From NCBI RefSeq assembly GCF_014472415.1, contig NZ_JACSZV010000002.1, forward strand, positions 62,001 to 126,000: a stretch of DNA of 64,000 nucleotides, read 5' to 3'. The translations under genes and the position numbers were made by a program. Each line of letters opens with the position of its first letter. Position 1 is the first letter of the stretch. This document shows positions 1 through 8,908 of this stretch, in pieces. The notes below the pieces were generated by a model that did no database searches, was not told where the DNA came from, and saw nothing but the letters and a program-made list of their open reading frames with translations. The DNA is from Pseudomonas sp. N40(2020) (GTDB lineage: Bacteria > Pseudomonadota > Gammaproteobacteria > Pseudomonadales > Pseudomonadaceae).

Positions 1-2
1 TC

Positions 3-227
3 AGTGGCGGCAAACGTGATGCCAACGAAGGCGTGACCTTCCTGCATCAGGGCATTGCCCAGCGTGCCTTCAAGTTGTCCTTCCGCCTGGCCGATCACAT
101 CGAGATCAAGGCTGCCGGCTTGAGCAACGGTTTGTTGAGCATCGACCTGTTGCGGGTGATCCCGGAAGAAGCGAAAGCCAAACGCATCCCGATCAACGGG
201 GAGCAAAAACCGGCTCTGCAGCACTGA
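3..227 (+). CDS. ibpA: Small heat-shock protein IbpA/Hsp20, C-terminal part
   Basis: This is the end of a gene that begins before the window; the frame is open from base 3 to the TGA at 225-227. The residues match the second half of the alpha-crystallin domain and the tail of IbpA: a LHQGIAQRAF stretch followed by GLSNGLLSIDL and a tail containing IPEEAKAKRIPIN, whose I-P-I is the I-X-I motif used in oligomer assembly. IbpA is a cytoplasmic holdase that binds unfolding proteins for later rescue by DnaK and ClpB. A chaperone locus follows, but a terminator at 277-306 separates the two, so they are probably not one operon. Confidence 0.9.
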   Translation, partial: SGGKRDANEGVTFLHQGIAQRAFKLSFRLADHIEIKAAGLSNGLLSIDLLRVIPEEAKAKRIPINGEQKPALQH

Positions 228-276
228 GTCATAAGCAGCAACACACTCGTCTGAACAGGCGATGAGTCGCTGAACG

Positions 277-306
277 AAGGCCCCGATACGTCGGGGCCTT
301 TTTTGT
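277..306 (+). terminator. Rho-independent terminator of ibpA
   Basis: A GC-rich inverted repeat (AAGGCCCCGA / TCGGGGCCTT) is followed directly by a T run. It lies 50 bases after the ibpA stop. Confidence 0.9.
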
Positions 307-416
307 GCGCGCAGTAAACGCGCTCACAATATTTGCCGCTCCTGCCACGGCTCTTTACAATCCGCGCCAACAAGGCCGGCACTCCCTCATTCCCGCTGGC
401 TCCGGAGCCTTTCTTC

Positions 417-1112
417 ATGGACGAAATGGAACAGCGCTGGCTCTATGCGCTTTCTGCGCCTTTGGTCGCCCTCAATCCCGATGCGGACTACGCCGCACCC
501 ACATACTGCTTTGACCTCAAGCATGTCGACGTCGAAGGCGGCTGGGGCATTACAACGCGTCCGCAATTGCTCGACATGCTGAGCACGGCCGACGATGGGC
601 ACGCGACCTATTTGAATGAAGCCTATCGACAGTGGGAGCGTTGCCTGCCGTCCGAATGGCAAGCCTTGCTCGGCTCGCTGGATACCCGTCAACGCGCCTT
701 TTATGAGTTGGCCAGTCGCACGTTCGGCGAGTGCGGCTCGGGTGGTATTCGCGCCTGGGACATTGGCCGAATGGGCTTTCTGTTGCGCTCGGCGGTACTG
801 CATGGCTGGATCGATCTCACCGAAAGTCTCTGGCTGCACGGTCGCATGGCGGCGCGTGCGCGGTACTACTACGACAGTTGGACGAGTTACCTGAATGGCT
901 TCGTCCTCGGCAAAGCCTTCTGGCATTGTCTGGGGAATAAAGATGAGGAACTTGCCCATGAATACGATCGGCAAGGCGACTACATCGGCACTACGGTGGT
1001 CATCAGAAAGCTTGATCGCGATGCCCGCGAATTCTTTGCCCAATTGCCCTGGGATATGCCCCTGCATCTGCCTGAGCGGCCGGACTCACTAGGGGAGTTC
1101 GACTGGTCATGA
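417..1112 (+). CDS. DUF1266 domain protein of the HscC chaperone locus
   Basis: This 231-residue soluble protein has no signal peptide or membrane segment. The start is the ATG at 417, with GGAG at 403-406 as ribosome site; the open frame extends further upstream but lacks a better site. The C-terminal half (about residues 95-215) has the DUF1266 look: RAWDIGRMGFLLRSA, then an aromatic-rich stretch with Y-Y-Y-DSW and SYLNGFVLGKAFW. The E. coli relatives YbeU and YbeR sit in the same kind of cluster with J-proteins and hscC. The stop overlaps the next start (ATGA), so it is translationally coupled to the J-domain protein. The biochemical role is unknown; a role with the HscC chaperone is inferred from context. 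Confidence 0.8.
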   Translation: MDEMEQRWLYALSAPLVALNPDADYAAPTYCFDLKHVDVEGGWGITTRPQLLDMLSTADDGHATYLNEAYRQWERCLPSEWQALLGSLDTRQRAFYELASRTFGECGSGGIRAWDIGRMGFLLRSAVLHGWIDLTESLWLHGRMAARARYYYDSWTSYLNGFVLGKAFWHCLGNKDEELAHEYDRQGDYIGTTVVIRKLDRDAREFFAQLPWDMPLHLPERPDSLGEFDWS

Positions 1113-3787
1113 GCTGCTGGATTCGCTTGGGTATCGAGCCCACCAAAGACAATGACGCCATTCGCGGTGCCTATCGTGCGCGTTTGCCGCAACACCACCC
1201 GGAAACCGATCCGGAAGGTTTTCAGGCCCTGCGCGAGGCCTATGAACTGGCACTGCGATTCGCCCGCGAGGAAGTATCTGAAGCGCACGTGCCGACCGAC
1301 GATGAGGTGAGTCCTGCTGACCAGATGTTGGCGGACTTCGAAGCGCTACTGCTCGATTCGACGCGTCGATTCACTCCGACGGCCTGGCAGGCATTCAACC
1401 TTGAGCTTGATCGACTGCCGCTAGAGGTGCTGGACGAAGTCTGCTGGCCGCTGTTGCGCGCGTTGCTCGACGCCGGCCCGATTTCCCACGTCTGTGCGCG
1501 TTTGCTCGCGCAGCGCATGGGCTGGGCGAGTCGGATGCTCGATCTGGCTTTCGACAACGCCCGCACTGTCGATGAGTTTTTGAAGGCTATCGACGCGCCG
1601 GATCCGTTCGACACCTCGTTGATGAGCCATTGGCCAGCCACCGCGCAACTGGAGACCCTCTGGTACGTGCGCACGTTGAATCATCTTCACCGTAACGCAT
1701 CGCTGGACGATTTCCGCTACTTCGCCAGCCTGCATACCTGCATTGCGCTGCCTGGGGATGACGCGATGTTACAACGTCTGGCAATACAGTTCAGTCAGGC
1801 CGGCATTGCCAGTAAAGACTTTCTCGACATCATCAGCGAGCAGCATCGGCTCGCGCCGCAGGATGTTGACTGGCTTTATCTGCTGGCATGTCAGCGCAGT
1901 GCGCTGGGCATGGAAGAGTTGGCGCTTCAGGCCTGGGTGCAACTCTGGCGAGAGCATCAACACCCAAAAGCCGCCACCTGGTTGCTGGATCTGTGCGCGC
2001 GCCATCAACCACAGCGCTTGCCATTGCTGATCCAGGCGTTTGATCGTCTGGAAAACTTCCGCGGCTGGTCCGCTGACCTCAGTGATTTCACCCAGGAATA
2101 CGGCAGTCCATCGCAGCGCCCGGAAACGTTGGGGCGCTGGTTCCGCGCACGGCAGCTCGACTTGCAGGGCATCGCCGATGCCTTTGTTGAATGGCGCGTC
2201 AGCGGTGATGAATTACCCCTGCTGGCGTGGTTGATCATTGAAAGCGACGACCCGTCACTCCAAACCCTGTACCAACATGCCTGGGCCTTGCATCGTGGTG
2301 ATGTGACCTTGTTGCAACGAATCATGGATGCGCCAGAGACTCCGGAGATTCTTGACCAGTTGGTGCTAGAGGGCTTCAAGTATCAAGCCGATCAGCAGAT
2401 CTGCTGGCTGTCCCAGGCACCCATTCCGCGTGCGCTGCATGCGTTTCTGGCCAGCGATGCAGCGGCGCAACTGCCGCCGGAACTGCAAAATGGCGAGCCG
2501 CTAGAGCTCAGTCTGCTGTGGATGCGCCGCTTGCGAGCCTATGACGCGCGTTCGCTGGCGCGGCTGGACGAAGCATTCAGTCTGAACAAGCGCGATGTCG
2601 TGCTCGACGGCCTGAAACTGCAAGCACAGTTGGCGGAACAGGGCATGTTGCTCCCGGCCATCAATACCCATGGTGATGTATGGGAATGGCATCGTCAGGC
2701 GTTGTATTTGCTGGCGACTCTCGATGAGCCAGCACGTTGGCTAGGTGCTCAATCGGCGCACTGCGTTGATTCGATGAACGTTGCGCGTGAGCATCCATTG
2801 GCGCGTTTGCAGCCTCTGCTGTGCCGATTGAATCGCGAGCAGGGCAGCGCCAGTGGTCTGCTGGGCTGGCTGCAAGCGAAGGATCCAGTGCATGCCTTGC
2901 TCGCGCGTAAATTGTTCAGCGTCCAGGAAGCGCTCGACAGCACACGGCTGTTGAGCAATGACCGCTTGTACGAGTGCATGCGCAGCGAGATCAGCCGTTT
3001 CAATGAGGATTTGCTCGGTCGCATGTTGTTGGGTGGGGTGCTTTATCACGATCCGCTGCTGAATGCGCAGCAGCGCAAATACCTGCTTGAGAGCATCACC
3101 GAAGTCGTCAATCCTCAGGACTGGTTCGACGGATTCCGCCACAGTCTGATCAAAGGTGAACCCATACGCCCGCCGCGTGAGGTGCTGGAGGATGACGGCG
3201 TTGATTACACCGACTCGTTTTACCTGGCGCTGGATGTGCTCAAGGATCTGGCGCGTTACGGTAGCGCCGGGGTGCCGCGACAGAAAATTCTGATGCGCAT
3301 GCAGCAGGCCAAGGACAACACGCACAATGGCCTCGGCTTACGCTTTGCCTTCAGTGCATTGCTGTCGTGGTCAGAGCGTTTGCTGTTGGCCAAGGCTGAC
3401 ACTCGGCCAACGCCTGCAACCGCGTTCTGGCGCCTTGGCACACGACTGGGGCGCGAGGCATTTATCGGTCAGGTGATCGGCATCGTGCTGCTTACGCCAT
3501 TGCTGGCCTTGTTCAGTGGCTCGATGTTTTCCGCTTTCGTGGTGTTGGCAGCGGCGCTGGTGCTGATGCTCAGCGCCATTCTGAGGCGCCTGCATGATAT
3601 GGGCCGAGGTGTTGCCAGCTTTCTGATTCTGGCCGGCCTGACCCCGGTCTTGCCATTTCTGCCGCTGGTGCTGTTCGGCTTTCCCGGCGAGAAGTTGCCC
3701 AACCGCTACGGTGTACCACCGGACAGTGATCGTGAGGACACGTTATCCGGTGGTTTGCAGGCCGCGTTGCGGCGACTCAACGGTTAG
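1109..3787 (+). CDS. Large J-domain protein with C-terminal DUF805-like membrane region
   Basis: This 892-residue protein has an N-terminal J-like domain in about residues 1-55. The motif between helices II and III is His30-Pro31-Glu32 instead of the canonical HPD. A long Leu/Trp-rich helical middle (about 60-740) looks like a solenoid of TPR-like helices. The C-terminus (about 770-875) has two or three hydrophobic segments, an RRLHDMGRG motif and a PNRYG ending, all features of DUF805 membrane domains. It is probably an inner-membrane co-chaperone for HscC, coupled to the DUF1266 gene by an ATGA overlap. Its stop overlaps the stop of the convergent hscC by three bases, with no terminator between. 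J-proteins stimulate Hsp70 ATPase through HPD, so the Glu substitution needs explaining. Confidence 0.85.
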   Translation: MSCWIRLGIEPTKDNDAIRGAYRARLPQHHPETDPEGFQALREAYELALRFAREEVSEAHVPTDDEVSPADQMLADFEALLLDSTRRFTPTAWQAFNLELDRLPLEVLDEVCWPLLRALLDAGPISHVCARLLAQRMGWASRMLDLAFDNARTVDEFLKAIDAPDPFDTSLMSHWPATAQLETLWYVRTLNHLHRNASLDDFRYFASLHTCIALPGDDAMLQRLAIQFSQAGIASKDFLDIISEQHRLAPQDVDWLYLLACQRSALGMEELALQAWVQLWREHQHPKAATWLLDLCARHQPQRLPLLIQAFDRLENFRGWSADLSDFTQEYGSPSQRPETLGRWFRARQLDLQGIADAFVEWRVSGDELPLLAWLIIESDDPSLQTLYQHAWALHRGDVTLLQRIMDAPETPEILDQLVLEGFKYQADQQICWLSQAPIPRALHAFLASDAAAQLPPELQNGEPLELSLLWMRRLRAYDARSLARLDEAFSLNKRDVVLDGLKLQAQLAEQGMLLPAINTHGDVWEWHRQALYLLATLDEPARWLGAQSAHCVDSMNVAREHPLARLQPLLCRLNREQGSASGLLGWLQAKDPVHALLARKLFSVQEALDSTRLLSNDRLYECMRSEISRFNEDLLGRMLLGGVLYHDPLLNAQQRKYLLESITEVVNPQDWFDGFRHSLIKGEPIRPPREVLEDDGVDYTDSFYLALDVLKDLARYGSAGVPRQKILMRMQQAKDNTHNGLGLRFAFSALLSWSERLLLAKADTRPTPATAFWRLGTRLGREAFIGQVIGIVLLTPLLALFSGSMFSAFVVLAAALVLMLSAILRRLHDMGRGVASFLILAGLTPVLPFLPLVLFGFPGEKLPNRYGVPPDSDREDTLSGGLQAALRRLNG

Positions 3788-5475
3788 AGACGCAGCTCAT
3801 CCAGCACTTTGTTGAGTTGTGAGCGATGGCTGGCGATTTCTTCTGATCGCTGGCCACTCAGCACCGTGGTGAAACTGTCCAGCCATTCAGCGATGCGCTG
3901 ACGCTCCTCGCCAAGGCTTTGCATCCAGGCACGTTCCAGTCGCGCCAGCAGGGTTCGGTTGGGCAGAGCATCGCGAGGATGAATTTTCAGGCTGGACAAG
4001 CGTTCCTGGCTGGCCTGACGCGATTGCTCATCGAGCCCGGTCGGGCTGCGATCGATGCTATGGCTGTGGCGCTCGCCGGTTTCCAGCAACGTGACGTCGA
4101 CTTCGAGCAAGCCATTGATGTCGTAACTGAAGCGCACGTCCAGCGCCTGGATGTGATCGCTGGGTGTCAGCGTGACATCGAAGGCATCGATGAAGATGTT
4201 GTCGCGCACCCACGGCCGTTCACCCTGATAGACCGCAATGCGGATGACGTCCTGCCTGGGCGAAGTGGTGTGGAAGCGCTCCACCCGTGACGTCGGAATG
4301 ATGGTGTTGCGTTCGATAATGGGTGAGAACGCGCCTTTGACGTCATCGCCGCGCATGGTCGAAATCCCCAGCGTGTACGGACAGACATCGGTCAGGATCA
4401 ACTCTTCAACCGCTCCATCCCGCGCCTTGCAGGCCGCTTGCGTGGCCGCGCCGAGCGCGACAATGGTGTCCGGATCAAGATGCCGATAGGGCAGGCGCCC
4501 GAACAGCGTGGCGACCATCTGCTGCACCGCCGGCATCCGCGTGGCACCCCCCACCAGCACCAGACTGTCGAGGTCACGCGGCTTGAGCCGGGCATCGCGC
4601 AGGGCTTGTTCGATGGGTGCGCGCAGGCGGCCGAGCAGTGGCTCCCAAATCTTCACGGCACCCGCTTCGTCCAGCGACCATTCGAATGTCTTGTCGGCAT
4701 GCCGCCAGCTCAATGTCTGGATACCTTCGCCGAGTTTGCATTTGAGCTGCTCCAGCGCATCACCGAGGCTCGCCATGCCTTGCGCATCGATCATTGACGG
4801 GGTCAGTTGCCAGTCTTTCAGGCAGGCCTGCAACAGCGCAGCGGTGAAGTCTTCGCCACCGAGAAAGTTGTCACCGGTCGACGCATGCACCTCGATCAGT
4901 GGCAGCGCATATTCCAGCACCGTGACATCGAAGGTGCCGCCGCCCAGATCGAAAATCAGCGTGCGTTCGAATTTCTGCTCATGCAGCCCATAGGCCATGG
5001 CGGCGGCAGTCGGCTCGTTGATCAGGCGCGTGACGGACAGGCCGGCCAACTCCGCAGCAAACAGCGTGCGTTTGCGTTGTTCGTCGCTGAAATAAGCCGG
5101 CACGGAAATCACTGCTTCGGATACCGGATGGCCAAGAAAGGCTTCGGCGTCCTGCTTGAGTGAGCCAAGCACCAGCGCTGATAACTCCTCCGGTCTGAAC
5201 TGGCGACTACCGAGTTCTATTTGTTTGTCGCTGCCCATGAACCGCTTGAACGCAGCGGCGGTGCGCTCCGGGTGCGTGGTCAGTCGGGCGCGGGCGGCTT
5301 TGCCGACCAGAATCGTGTCGTCTTCATCGAGACTGACCACCGATGGGGTCAGCACGTCGCCGAGGGCGTTGGGAATCAATCGGGCCTGGCCGTCCTGCCA
5401 GACGGCGATCAGACTGTTGGTGGTGCCAAGGTCAATGCCCAGCAGGGCCGGGCGGGGGAGGGTTGCATCCTGCAT
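3784..5475 (-). CDS. hscC: Hsp70-family chaperone HscC
   Basis: This 563-residue Hsp70 is close to the usual HscC length and shorter than DnaK. The ATPase domain has GIDLGTTNS near residue 13, FDLGGGTFDVT near 195 and LVGGATRMP near 325. A beta-type substrate domain follows from about 375, including SYDINGLLEVDV. The lid is short and the C-terminus lacks the EEVD-like tail of DnaK. HscC is a specialised cytoplasmic Hsp70 whose clients are poorly known and which works with dedicated J-proteins; the convergent neighbour is the obvious partner. It follows the PAS-GGDEF-EAL gene on the same strand after 86 bases, so the two may be co-transcribed. The ribosome site (GAGA) is weak. Confidence 0.93.
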   Translation of the reverse strand: MQDATLPRPALLGIDLGTTNSLIAVWQDGQARLIPNALGDVLTPSVVSLDEDDTILVGKAARARLTTHPERTAAAFKRFMGSDKQIELGSRQFRPEELSALVLGSLKQDAEAFLGHPVSEAVISVPAYFSDEQRKRTLFAAELAGLSVTRLINEPTAAAMAYGLHEQKFERTLIFDLGGGTFDVTVLEYALPLIEVHASTGDNFLGGEDFTAALLQACLKDWQLTPSMIDAQGMASLGDALEQLKCKLGEGIQTLSWRHADKTFEWSLDEAGAVKIWEPLLGRLRAPIEQALRDARLKPRDLDSLVLVGGATRMPAVQQMVATLFGRLPYRHLDPDTIVALGAATQAACKARDGAVEELILTDVCPYTLGISTMRGDDVKGAFSPIIERNTIIPTSRVERFHTTSPRQDVIRIAVYQGERPWVRDNIFIDAFDVTLTPSDHIQALDVRFSYDINGLLEVDVTLLETGERHSHSIDRSPTGLDEQSRQASQERLSSLKIHPRDALPNRTLLARLERAWMQSLGEERQRIAEWLDSFTTVLSGQRSEEIASHRSQLNKVLDELRL

Positions 5476-5561
5476 GATTGATCTCGAAACGGCGCAAAAA
5501 ACGCGACCCTACAGGTTGCCGTCAGCACTGGCAATTGCCGGTCTGTTGCAACCTGCGCGCA

Positions 5562-8500
5562 TCAGGGCAGCAGCTTTTTCAGACCCTCCAGCGGCAATGG
5601 CCGGCTGTGCAGATAGCCCTGATACAAGTGGCAGCCCAGACCTTGCAGGAATGCCAGTTGCTCAGGGGTTTCCACGCCTTCGGCAATCACTTCGAGTTCC
5701 AGGCTGCGGGCCATGGCAACGATGGCGCGGATGATCTCCGCGTCGTTCGGATCGGTGGTTGCGTCGCGAATGAACGACTGGTCGATTTTCAGCGTGTCCA
5801 CCGGCAAACGCTTGAGGTAAGTCAGCGACGAATAGCCGGTGCCGAAATCGTCCATGGCGAAGCTCACGCCGAGTTTTTTCAGACGACGCATTTTACTGAT
5901 GGTGTCTTCCAGGTTCTGAATGACGATGCCTTCGGTGATTTCCAGTTTCAGCAGCGAGCAAGGCAGGCCGTGGCTGGTCATGCTGTGTTCGATGCGCTCG
6001 ACGAAGTCATTCTGACGGAACTGTCGTGGGCTGATGTTCACGCACAGGCTGAAATTCAGCGGATCGACCAGCTTCAGGGCGATTAGTTGTTTGAAGGCTT
6101 CGCAGGCTTCGTCGAGGATCCACGTGCCGACCTCCAGAATCAGGCCGCTGTCTTCCAGTACCTTGATGAACTCGGTCGGCGACTGCGCACCGAGTTCCGG
6201 ATGATTCCAGCGCACCAAAGCTTCGGCGCCAATGATGCGGTTGTCGCGCGCGTCGATCTGCGGTTGAAAATGCACATTGAATTCGCCGCGAGACAGCGCC
6301 AGGCGCAAGTCGGTCTCCATGCGCAGCCGTTCGCTGGCCGCCTTCTGCATGGTGTTGTGGTACATCGTCGTGGTGTTGCGCCCGGAATCCTTGGCCCGGT
6401 ACAAGGCGATGTCGGCGCGTTTGAGCAGATCAGTCGGGGTCGAGCCGTGGTCTGGAATCAACGCCACGCCGATGCTCGGCGTCACTTGCAGGCGCTGGCC
6501 ATCGAGGAACATCGGTTCCGAGAGCAGTTCGCGAATGGTGTCGGCCAGATTGCGCACCTGCGCGCTGACTTCGTTGCGCGAGCCTTCCAGGCCGCTGAGC
6601 AACACCACGAATTCATCACCGCCCAGGCGCGCCACGGTATCTTCCATGCGCACGCTGGCTTCGAGCCGTGCGGTGATGATCTTCAGCACGGTGTCGCCGA
6701 CCGGGTGGCCGAGGGAGTCGTTGATGTGCTTGAAGTGATCCAGATCGAGAAACAGCAGCGCACCGCGCAGGTTGTGGCGTTTGAGCAGGGCGATCTGCTG
6801 GCTCAGACGATCCATCAGCAGGGCGCGGTTGGGCAGGTTGGTTAGCGGGTCGTGGTAAGCCAGATGACGGATCTGTGCTTCGGCGTTTTTCAGCAGGCTG
6901 ACGTCCCGGGCAGTCAGCAGCAGGCACGCCGTTTCGTTCAGTGTGATCGGTTCGACCGAGACCTCAACCGTGAGCATTTCCCCGCGTTTGTTGCGCCCGA
7001 GCATTTCCTGATGATGCACGCGGCCCTTGATCTGCAACTCGGCCAACAATGCCGAACGTTGTTTCTCCTCGGCCCAGATGCCCACCTGATACACGGTTTT
7101 ACCGACCACTTCATCGGCGCGATAGCCGGTGAGGCGACAGAAACCATCGTTGACCTCCAGATAGCGCCCGGTGTCGCGCTCGGTGATGGTGATCGCGTCG
7201 GGGCTGGAGTGAAAAGCCTTGGCGAATTTCTCTTCGCTGGCCTTGAGTGCGGCTTCCGAGCGTTGCTGTTGGGTGATATCCCGCAGCGTGGTGACGATGC
7301 ACGGTTGGTCGCCGACGCTGATCTGCCGGCTGGAAATCACGCAAGTCAGCGACTGTCCGTCCTTGTGCTGGACGATGATCGCGACATTGCTCAGGCCCTG
7401 TTCACGGATGACCCGTTCGATGCGTTGCAGGCTTTTTGCCGAGGCGTCCCACAGGCCGATATCTTCGGCGGTGCGACCGATCACGTCAGCAGCGCTCCAG
7501 CCGAATGTTTGGGTGAAGCTGGAATTGATTTCGATGAAATCGCCGCTGTCCTGGCGGGTAACGCAGATCGGGTCGGGGCTGACCTGGAACAGCGTGGCGA
7601 ATTTTTCTTCCGACGCCACCAGCCGCTGCTCGCGCTCGACCTGATCGGTGATGTCCAGCAGTGTGCCGGCCATGCGCAGTGGCGCGCCGTTGTCGTCGCG
7701 ATAGAGGCGCGCGCGGCTTTCCAGATAACGTGAGCTGCCATCCGGCAGTTGCACGCGATACGTCAGTTGATAGTTTCCTGCCGGGCCTTCGCGCAGGCTG
7801 CGATACGCATCGCGCATGCTGTCGCGTTCTTCGCCGGGCACGCCTTCGAAAAACTCGTCGAACGATTCATGAAACGGAATCGGTTCCAGGCCATGCAGTT
7901 GCGCAGCACGGGCCGAGCCGTAGAGCATGCCACTGGGAATGTGCCAGTCCCAGGTACCGAGCTGCGCCGAGTCCAGCGCCAGATCGAGGCGTTCCTGGCT
8001 GTCTTTAAGGGCGTGTTCGGCAACTTTGCGATCGGTGGTGTCGAGGAAGGTGCTGAGCAGATAGGGCTGGCCTTCGAGTTCGACCTTTTGCGCACTGAGG
8101 ATGCCGTCGTGGACCTGGCCGTTACTGGCGCGAAATTGCACTTCCATGCTGATCAGTTCGCCCTTGGCCTTGGTTTTCTTGACAAGCTCGGCGCGTTGCT
8201 CGGGGTGAACCCACAGGCCCAATTCCAGGGTGGTGCGGCCAATGGCGCTCTGTACCGGCCAGCCGAAGAGGCTTTCGAAATACTGGTTGGCTTCGCTGAT
8301 CAAGCCGTCTTCCTGGCGGGTCAGCAGAACCATGTTCGGGCACAGGTGAAACAACGTGGCGAAACGTTTCTCCGAGCTGCTCAGGGCCTGTTCGCGTTGG
8401 CGCTGGTGGGTGATTTCGCGAATCACCCCGATCATTCGGGGGCGGCCGTTTTTGTCCGGGAGCAAACTGCCGTTGATCTCCAGCCAGTGCAGGCTGCCGT

Positions 8501-8840
8501 CGGGCCAGCGGATGCGGTGGTGCATCGCCTGTTCCAGCGGTGCGCCGGCAATCACCGCGTGGAAGGCACGGACGGTTTTCGCCCGATCTTCCGGCGGCAG
8601 CAAATCGAGGTACTCGAGATCTTCCGGCAGCGGCTGGCGCGGATCGAAGCCGAACAATGCCTGGGTGCCCCGTGACCAACTGATCTGCCCACGCTCGATA
8701 TCCCAATACCAGGCGCCGAGCCGCGCGCCGTTGAGCGCCGCGAGCAATTGCGGCGCGCTCTCCCAGCTCTGCTCGGAGTGTCGCGGGTCAATGGCTTGAA
8801 TGCGCGGCATCGGCGGAATTCGGTCAACAGATTTCGGCAT
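5562..8840 (-). CDS. Five-PAS GGDEF-EAL cyclic-di-GMP protein
   Basis: This cytoplasmic protein of about 1092 residues has five consecutive PAS modules (about 28-665), most with PAC ends of the type LDITDQ or REITHQ. A GGDEF domain (intact RLGGDEF near 738, with an RMED inhibitory site exactly five residues before it) and an EAL domain (EALVRW near 870, DDFGTGYSSL, KIDQSFI) follow. Both the cyclase signature and the phosphodiesterase residues I can see are intact, so it could make or degrade cyclic-di-GMP; tandem proteins of this type are often net phosphodiesterases. No membrane segment is visible, so the PAS array presumably senses cytoplasmic signals. The start at 8840 is chosen for its AAGG site; an ATG at 8810 is possible. 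A longer frame runs upstream but would overlap the LysR gene. Confidence 0.9.
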   Translation of the reverse strand: MPKSVDRIPPMPRIQAIDPRHSEQSWESAPQLLAALNGARLGAWYWDIERGQISWSRGTQALFGFDPRQPLPEDLEYLDLLPPEDRAKTVRAFHAVIAGAPLEQAMHHRIRWPDGSLHWLEINGSLLPDKNGRPRMIGVIREITHQRQREQALSSSEKRFATLFHLCPNMVLLTRQEDGLISEANQYFESLFGWPVQSAIGRTTLELGLWVHPEQRAELVKKTKAKGELISMEVQFRASNGQVHDGILSAQKVELEGQPYLLSTFLDTTDRKVAEHALKDSQERLDLALDSAQLGTWDWHIPSGMLYGSARAAQLHGLEPIPFHESFDEFFEGVPGEERDSMRDAYRSLREGPAGNYQLTYRVQLPDGSSRYLESRARLYRDDNGAPLRMAGTLLDITDQVEREQRLVASEEKFATLFQVSPDPICVTRQDSGDFIEINSSFTQTFGWSAADVIGRTAEDIGLWDASAKSLQRIERVIREQGLSNVAIIVQHKDGQSLTCVISSRQISVGDQPCIVTTLRDITQQQRSEAALKASEEKFAKAFHSSPDAITITERDTGRYLEVNDGFCRLTGYRADEVVGKTVYQVGIWAEEKQRSALLAELQIKGRVHHQEMLGRNKRGEMLTVEVSVEPITLNETACLLLTARDVSLLKNAEAQIRHLAYHDPLTNLPNRALLMDRLSQQIALLKRHNLRGALLFLDLDHFKHINDSLGHPVGDTVLKIITARLEASVRMEDTVARLGGDEFVVLLSGLEGSRNEVSAQVRNLADTIRELLSEPMFLDGQRLQVTPSIGVALIPDHGSTPTDLLKRADIALYRAKDSGRNTTTMYHNTMQKAASERLRMETDLRLALSRGEFNVHFQPQIDARDNRIIGAEALVRWNHPELGAQSPTEFIKVLEDSGLILEVGTWILDEACEAFKQLIALKLVDPLNFSLCVNISPRQFRQNDFVERIEHSMTSHGLPCSLLKLEITEGIVIQNLEDTISKMRRLKKLGVSFAMDDFGTGYSSLTYLKRLPVDTLKIDQSFIRDATTDPNDAEIIRAIVAMARSLELEVIAEGVETPEQLAFLQGLGCHLYQGYLHSRPLPLEGLKKLLP

Positions 8841-8908
8841 CGTTAACAGGCCTTGAGCGGGTGGTGGCGTTAGGCACAGAGACAGCAGCTCTATAGGAGT
8901 AGCACAAG

